Positions 59,066 to 64,000 of a stretch of DNA of 64,000 bases are shown piece after piece (the stretch's first letter is position 1; every line of letters begins with the position of its first letter). Location: positions 248,001-312,000 of the forward strand of contig NZ_VIRV01000001.1 in assembly GCF_019754295.1 (NCBI RefSeq), given 5' to 3'. The stretch is from Sellimonas caecigallum. GTDB taxonomy: Bacteria > Bacillota > Clostridia > Lachnospirales > Lachnospiraceae. The position numbers and the translations under genes are program-made. The notes beneath the pieces were generated by a model, which was given only the letters and a program-made list of their open reading frames with translations, had not been told where the DNA came from and did no database searches.

Positions 59066-61384
59066 TCAGCCCGTTGCTCTTTCGATATCGATCACGTTAT
59101 CTATCTGGCGTAGCTTCTCAATCATCTTTGTCATCTCTGCCTTTCCACATACGACAAATCCCATCTCTACCGTGGCCGTGCCTTTCTTACTGGTCCTTAC
59201 ATTCATTGTCTTGATGTCGATCTCCGCCTCAGTAAAGACCTTGGATATCTCCATGAGCATTCCTGGTTTGTCTACCACATACATCTTGATCTCTGCAAGG
59301 AATCTTCCTTCTGTCTCTTCTACCGCATCCGGTTCCCATTCGACCGGAATCAGACGGGCTCTCTCTCTTTCTGTCAAATGAAGGATATTTACGCAGTCTG
59401 TTCTGTGGATCGTCATCCCTCGTCCTCTCGTCACAAATCCAACGATTTCATCTCCCGGGAGAGGGCTGCAGCATCTGGAAAATCGAACTGCCATGTCATC
59501 GATTCCTTTGACAATGATTCCGCTCTTCGATTTTGTGATCTGCACTTTATTTCTTGACGCTTCGGCTACTTTCTCAAGTACCGCCTCATCTGTGATCTCC
59601 TGTCTGTGCTCTTTGCTGTATTCTTCTACCAGTCTGTTTACGACCTGGCCTTCTTTCAGACCCCCATGTCCAAGAGCTGCAAGCACTGCCTCCCAGTCAC
59701 GGAATCCATATTTTTTCTGTACAACCTGCATATATTTCGGCTTCATCAAATCTGACTGATTGAACCCTTTGGCCTTGCAGTAAGCCAATATCATTTCTTT
59801 TCCTTTGATAATATTTTCTTCCTTAAATTCCTTTTTGAACCATTGATTGATCTTGTTCTTCGCCTGCGTGCTCTTTACGATATTGAGCCAGTCACGGCTT
59901 GGTCCTTTGGAATTCTGTGAAGTAAGGATTTCGATCATATCTCCGTTCTGGATCTTATAATCTACTTTTACCAATTTTCCGTTTACACGGGCTCCAACCA
60001 TCTTATTCCCTACCGCGCTATGGATCGCGTAGGCAAAGTCGATCGGCGTAGAGCCGTTTGGAAGATTCTTTACATCTCCGTTCGGAGTAAAGCAGTACAC
60101 ATCTTCGGCAAACAGATCGAGATCGCCTTTGATCAGGTTTAAAAATTCTCTGTTGTCCGACATATCTTTCTGCCAATCCAGAATCTGTCTGAGCCAGCTC
60201 AGTTTCTCTTCTTCCTGAGCCTTGATATTCTTCTTTCCGTCATTGGATTCTTTGTATTTCCAGTGTGCTGCGATACCATATTCCGCAGTCTTATGCATCT
60301 CTTTCGTCCGTATCTGGATCTCGAAAGGCTGCCCCACAGAACTCATCAGTGTCGTGTGAAGGGACTGATACATATTTGGCTTCGGCATCGCGATATAATC
60401 TTTGAATCGGCCTGGAACCGGCGTGTACATCTCATGGATGACGCCAAGAGCCGCGTAACAGTCTTTGACCGTATCTACGATGATCCTGACTGCAAACAGA
60501 TCATAAATCTGATCTACCGTCTTATCCTGATTGACCATCTTCTTGTAGATACTGAAGAAATGTTTGACTCTGCCGTTTACTTCTGCCTTGATGTTGGCAT
60601 TCTCCATATGCTGCGAGACTTCTTTGACAATCTGGGCCACAAACTCTTCCCGCTCTGTTTTTCGCTCGTTGATCTGCTGTACCAGATCGTAGAACACTTC
60701 CGGCTTCAGATATTTCAGCGCCAGATCGTCAAGTTCTGTCTTGACTTTGGAAATACCAAGCCTCTGTGCGATCGGCGAATAAATATCCATTGTTTCTCTG
60801 GCCTTTTCTTTCTGCTTCTCTGGTCTCATAAACTGCAGCGTCCGCATATTGTGAAGCCGGTCGGCCAGCTTGATGATGATGACCCGGATATCCTTTGCCA
60901 TGGCCAGGAACATCTTTCTCAAATTTTCCGCCTGAACTTCCAGCTTGTCGGAAGAGTAGGACAATTGTCCCAGTTTTGTGACTCCATCCACGAGCAGTGC
61001 AACTTCTGCTCCAAAATCCCGTTCGATGTCTTCCCTTGTCGTGTCTGTGTCTTCTACCACATCATGAAGAATCCCGGCCGCAATCGTCTCTTTATCCATC
61101 TCAAGCTGTGCAAGTATAATTCCTACCCAGAGGGGGTGGATGATGTAAGCCTCCCCCGATTTTCTAAACTGATCTTTATGTTTGTCTCTGGCCAGCCCAT
61201 ATGCTTTCTCGATCAAGGAGACATCGGCTGACGGGTGGTACTTGCGTATGTGTCCGATAAGATAACGATATAACTCATCCGGGTCCTGATAATCTGCAGG
61301 TTCTTTTACCGCATGGCCATCCACTATCCTGAGTCCCTGTCTGACTTCCATCGTGACTTCTTCCGGTCTGATTTCTCCTGCCAT
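59066..61384 (-). CDS. relA: Bifunctional (p)ppGpp synthetase/hydrolase Rel
   Basis: 772 residues. Domains: HD hydrolase (about 80-180) with HPLWVGIILAQLEMDKETIAAGILHDVVEDTDTT, so HDxxED is intact; synthetase (about 285-400) with YDLFAVRIIVDTVKDCYAALGVIHEMYTPVPGRFKDYIAMPKPNMYQSLHTT; TGS (about 430-490); helical/zinc region with CCSPLPGDEIVGFVTRGRGMTIHRTDC; and a C-terminal ACT (about 700-772). Both activities look intact, so it both makes and removes the alarmone, ribosome-linked on starvation. The start follows AAAGGAGGGGAATGAT; promoter at 61466. Confidence 0.96.
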   Translation of the reverse strand: MAGEIRPEEVTMEVRQGLRIVDGHAVKEPADYQDPDELYRYLIGHIRKYHPSADVSLIEKAYGLARDKHKDQFRKSGEAYIIHPLWVGIILAQLEMDKETIAAGILHDVVEDTDTTREDIERDFGAEVALLVDGVTKLGQLSYSSDKLEVQAENLRKMFLAMAKDIRVIIIKLADRLHNMRTLQFMRPEKQKEKARETMDIYSPIAQRLGISKVKTELDDLALKYLKPEVFYDLVQQINERKTEREEFVAQIVKEVSQHMENANIKAEVNGRVKHFFSIYKKMVNQDKTVDQIYDLFAVRIIVDTVKDCYAALGVIHEMYTPVPGRFKDYIAMPKPNMYQSLHTTLMSSVGQPFEIQIRTKEMHKTAEYGIAAHWKYKESNDGKKNIKAQEEEKLSWLRQILDWQKDMSDNREFLNLIKGDLDLFAEDVYCFTPNGDVKNLPNGSTPIDFAYAIHSAVGNKMVGARVNGKLVKVDYKIQNGDMIEILTSQNSKGPSRDWLNIVKSTQAKNKINQWFKKEFKEENIIKGKEMILAYCKAKGFNQSDLMKPKYMQVVQKKYGFRDWEAVLAALGHGGLKEGQVVNRLVEEYSKEHRQEITDEAVLEKVAEASRNKVQITKSKSGIIVKGIDDMAVRFSRCCSPLPGDEIVGFVTRGRGMTIHRTDCVNILHLTERERARLIPVEWEPDAVEETEGRFLAEIKMYVVDKPGMLMEISKVFTEAEIDIKTMNVRTSKKGTATVEMGFVVCGKAEMTKMIEKLRQIDNVIDIERATG

Positions 61385-61465
61385 ATCATTCCCCTCCTTT
61401 TTCTAATATGTAAAAATGCCTGTTTTACCCTCAATTCCCTAGTTTCAATTTTGGGGATATCAACT

Positions 61466-61494
61466 AGTATATCATTATTTTTTCAAAGTTTCAA
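61466..61494 (-). promoter_or_regulatory. Promoter of relA
   Basis: Minus strand: -35 TTGAAA (61489-61494), 17-base spacer, -10 TATACT (61466-61471). It gives a leader of about 75 bases. Confidence 0.7.
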
Positions 61495-61506
61495 ATCATT
61501 CTGTCG

Positions 61507-63267
61507 CTATCTGTAATCTTTTATGACGATCTGAAGACTTTTTCTGCCCATATATTCGTTGATTCCCGGATAATATGTGATATCCATAAGCATACCCGGT
61601 GTACAGCCGTTTAATAACCTTTCTTTGGAATTCATCCCATATTTTTCCGAAAGATATCCAAAAAATTCCTCCGGATCGCCAAAAAACATTGCATCTATGT
61701 ACGTCCCTTTTGTATCGCACACTTCAAATTTCAGTACATTTCTGTTTTTTCCAAGTATCCGAGCCTTTTTGAATTCCAGTCCCCGCTCCGCGAAGACCGG
61801 TTTCCCATTTGCTTTTCCGAATGGTTCCAGCAGGGAAAGTTCCTCAATGAAATCTTCCTGTATTTCCTCCAGCGGAAGCTGCATGTCGATCAGAACTTTC
61901 TCCGTCATATCCGTTTTCGTCATTGTCGTATTCTCATTCAGTTCCCTGCGAAGCTTTAGGATATTCTCCTCCGGCAGAGAAAGACCTGCCGCCAATTTAT
62001 GTCCTCCGAACTTAGTCAGCAGATTTTTACATCTGCTCAGCTCTTCGTACATATGATACGCATCAATGGACCTTCCCGATCCTTTTGCACCTTCTTCCGC
62101 TTTTGTCAAGACAAAGACAGGCTTATAGTACCGCTCACGAATCCTTCCCGCCACGATTCCGGCCAAACTTTCATGACATTCCGGGAGAAAGATGACAAGC
62201 ACCTTGTCATCTTTCAGACCGGTTGTCTCAACCTGAAATATGGCATCTTTTACTGCCTCTTCAGTCAGCGCCTTTCTGCTGTCATTGAGCGCTTTGAGAT
62301 CTCCTGCAAGAATATCCGCATCTTTTTTTGTTTTTGCCCTGAGAAGCTCCAGAGCTCTCTTAGCAGTATCCAGCCGTCCTCCGGCATTGATACATGGCCC
62401 TATCACAAAACCGATATGATAGGAAGAAAGATGGTTTTTGTCTACCCCAGTACACTCGAAAAGCGCTGCCAATCCGTAGTTCTTCGTCTGTTTCAGCATA
62501 TCGAGACCCTGGCGGACAAAAATCCGGTTTTCATCTGTCAGATCCATGACGTCTCCCACTGTGGCGATAGCCACATTTTCCATAAGATAATCCACATCTT
62601 CCGGATCTTTCCCCATGGCATTGTAAAGCGCCTCTATCAACTTGTAGGCGACAGCTGCTCCACAGAGCCCTTTAAACGGATACGGACAGTCCTCTCTCTT
62701 GATATCTACAACTGCATCTGCCGGCGGAATCAGATATCTTCTCCCTTCTTCCAGATCTTCAAAAGGCACTTCATGATGATCTGTCACGATGATCGTCATC
62801 CCCATATCTTTTCCGTATGCGATTTCTTCTTTTGCGGCAATTCCATTATCGCATGTCACAATAGTGTCGATGTTGTCGTCCAGCGCCCGGTCGATGAGAT
62901 CCTTATTTAACCCATACCCATCTTTGATCCGGTCCGGAATGTCGCTGTCCACCTCTGCCCCAAGGCCTTCCAGACCTTCCATAAGAATATATGTCGCATT
63001 GACCCCATCGATGTCATAATCTCCGATGACACGGATCTTCTGACCTTCCGTGATCTTTTCCTTCAGGATCTCCACTGCTTTATCCATATCTTTCATAAGC
63101 ATTCCGTCGTAGAGATCCGCTATCGTCCCATTCAGGTAACGATCCATGGCGTCTTCGCCGATGATATCTCTGTTCCTGATAAGAGCCGCCGTCCTCGGAT
63201 GAATACCAAACCGCCTGCCAAGCTCTGTAAAATTGCCGCCCTTCCTGAGCAGAACCCAGTTTTTCAT
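61507..63267 (-). CDS. recJ: Single-stranded-DNA-specific exonuclease RecJ
   Basis: 586 residues. The DHH motifs are IRVIGDYDIDGVNATYIL (about 75-90), TIVTCDNGIAAKEEI (about 130) and MTIIVTDHHEVPFEDL (about 155), then DHHA1 near residues 300-450 with GRIRERYYKPVFVLTKAEEGAKGSGRSID and KFGGHKLAAGLSL, and an OB-like C-end. It degrades ssDNA 5' to 3' in repair and recombination. The start at 63267 follows AAGAGGTAAAGAAG. It follows secDF with a terminator between. Confidence 0.93.
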   Translation of the reverse strand: MKNWVLLRKGGNFTELGRRFGIHPRTAALIRNRDIIGEDAMDRYLNGTIADLYDGMLMKDMDKAVEILKEKITEGQKIRVIGDYDIDGVNATYILMEGLEGLGAEVDSDIPDRIKDGYGLNKDLIDRALDDNIDTIVTCDNGIAAKEEIAYGKDMGMTIIVTDHHEVPFEDLEEGRRYLIPPADAVVDIKREDCPYPFKGLCGAAVAYKLIEALYNAMGKDPEDVDYLMENVAIATVGDVMDLTDENRIFVRQGLDMLKQTKNYGLAALFECTGVDKNHLSSYHIGFVIGPCINAGGRLDTAKRALELLRAKTKKDADILAGDLKALNDSRKALTEEAVKDAIFQVETTGLKDDKVLVIFLPECHESLAGIVAGRIRERYYKPVFVLTKAEEGAKGSGRSIDAYHMYEELSRCKNLLTKFGGHKLAAGLSLPEENILKLRRELNENTTMTKTDMTEKVLIDMQLPLEEIQEDFIEELSLLEPFGKANGKPVFAERGLEFKKARILGKNRNVLKFEVCDTKGTYIDAMFFGDPEEFFGYLSEKYGMNSKERLLNGCTPGMLMDITYYPGINEYMGRKSLQIVIKDYR

Positions 63268-63289
63268 CTTCTTTACCTCTTTCCTGTAC

Positions 63290-63318
63290 AAAAAGGGATG
63301 CCGTTTCCACTGCATCCC
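63290..63318 (-). terminator. Terminator between secF and recJ
   Basis: Minus-strand stem GGGATGC (63295-63301) / GCATCCC (63312-63318) with a 10-base loop and TTTTT behind. Confidence 0.75.
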
Positions 63319-63325
63319 CTTCTGA

Positions 63326-64000
63326 TTACGCTGTTATTTTTTCTCTGTTTTTTCCGATTTTTGTCCTCATTACATACCAGAGCGCTCCCGTGATACATAC
63401 AGAAGAGTACGCTCCGCACACGATACCTACCATCAGAGGAAGTGCAAATTCCTTAATAGAACTTACACCCATAACGAAGAGCACAAATATCATGATAAAT
63501 GTCGTAAGCGATGTATAGATGCTTCTTGTCAATGTCATCGTGATACTTCTGTTGACAATATCTGCAAGCGGCTCTTTTCTTCTTCTCGTCTTCAGTTCTT
63601 CCCTTATGCGGTCGAAAATAACGATAGTCGCATTGATGGAATATCCGACGATGGTAAGCATGCAGGCAATGAAAGTATTGCCCACGCTGATCCTTGACAC
63701 TGCATAAAATACAAGTACCACAAGTACATCATGAACCAATGCGGCAACGGAACTTGTCGCAAATCGGATATCTTTAAACCGGAACCAGATGTAAAGGAGC
63801 ATACATACTGCTGCGATCGCAACTGCGATGATCGCATCCTGTCTCATCTCGGAACTGATAGTAGAGCTGATATTGGAATACGTAATTTTCGATTCATCTA
63901 CCTGGAACTCTTCCACCAGAGCCTGATCCAGAGCCTCCCTCTTTTCCAGATCAAGTGCTTTTGTCTTGATAATGACCTGATTGGTATCACGCACTTTCTG
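63326..64000 (-). CDS. secF: Protein translocase subunit SecF (or C-terminal part of SecDF), partial
   Basis: The frame continues past the right edge without a start; about 224 residues are visible. The SecF signatures are in VGYSINATIVIFDRIREELKTRRRKEPLADIVNRSITMTLTRSIYTSLTT (about 120-170), with five membrane segments from about 57 to 210. It helps SecYEG export by using the proton gradient. A fused SecDF cannot be excluded because the 5' part is missing. A GTG at 63994 is not a credible start, since the frame extends upstream of it. Confidence 0.9.
   Translation of the reverse strand, partial: QKVRDTNQVIIKTKALDLEKREALDQALVEEFQVDESKITYSNISSTISSEMRQDAIIAVAIAAVCMLLYIWFRFKDIRFATSSVAALVHDVLVVLVFYAVSRISVGNTFIACMLTIVGYSINATIVIFDRIREELKTRRRKEPLADIVNRSITMTLTRSIYTSLTTFIMIFVLFVMGVSSIKEFALPLMVGIVCGAYSSVCITGALWYVMRTKIGKNREKITA

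Noticed and set aside
61999-62910. A 303-codon plus-strand frame opposite recJ
   Set aside because: Shadow of recJ. No start site, no domain match and skewed composition.
1-64000. CRISPR array, toxin-antitoxin pair, restriction-modification or other defence genes
   Set aside because: No spaced direct repeats of suitable length, no Cas-like proteins, and no adjacent small-gene pair with toxin or antitoxin motifs were found. XRE at 24555 is a single gene without a partner.

Overview
The window looks like chromosomal DNA of a gut-type Lachnospiraceae (Clostridia). Supporting signs are moderate GC, PolC-type DNA polymerase III, an MEP-pathway ispG, a DUF1836 protein, Rho with an acidic N-terminal insert, the rho-rpmE-DUF1385-prmC-prfA and secDF-recJ-relA-hemZ-hisS-aspS gene orders, low-GC Gram-positive ribosome binding sites, and fermentation genes (IorAB/PaaK, malic enzyme, an FNT transporter). 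I do not name a species. Most genes lie on the minus strand, so that is probably the leading strand here. No CRISPR array, rRNA operon or prophage is visible.

Layout. 1-600 is AT-rich and looks like the end of an integrated mobile element abutting the 3' end of rlmD. It carries a cut-off gene, a 46-residue membrane peptide and an attenuator-like hairpin. 600-9700 holds rlmD, pcrA, small regulators (DUF1836, YerC), a PHP phosphatase, two lipoproteins (one an orphan ABC substrate-binding protein) and an FNT anion channel. 9800-12100 holds PTS enzyme I and HPr plus a cold-shock gene with a clear promoter. 12277-18145 is a six-gene operon for oxidative 2-oxoacid metabolism: two PaaK-type CoA ligases, IorA, IorB and two double-ACT sensors. 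18250-23830 carries polC and ispG. 24500-33800 carries an XRE regulator, a DUF368 lipid-phosphate transporter, two aminotransferases, prfA, prmC, DUF1385, rpmE and rho.

33900-36610 is a plus-strand run of malic enzyme, a radical SAM protein and DUF4364. 36640-46300 is mostly housekeeping: rarA, tcdA, a polysaccharide deacetylase, a flavin reductase, a CBS/DRTGG-regulated pyrophosphatase, an S1 protein, nadE, hslO and a methyltransferase. 46400-50030 holds ilvE and ilvBN; ilvB sits behind a strong promoter and a compact T-box-like terminator leader. 50031-52200 is a folate operon (folT-thyA-dfrA) headed by a tetrahydrofolate riboswitch. Two tandem tRNA-Gly(GCC) genes follow a pentapeptide-repeat gene. 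The right end is GNAT, aspS, hisS, hemZ, an MBL hydrolase, relA, recJ and the start-less end of secF (or secDF).

The most notable items are the rlmD-linked element end, the unusual ilvB leader, the Ior/PaaK/ACT operon with a promoter that fires straight into a terminator hairpin, HPr with Thr at position 46, and an XRE gene preceded by three helically phased TTTCG repeats. I found no clear new defence or anti-phage system. Start codons were chosen by ribosome binding site position. All family names rest on sequence recognition, without a database search.
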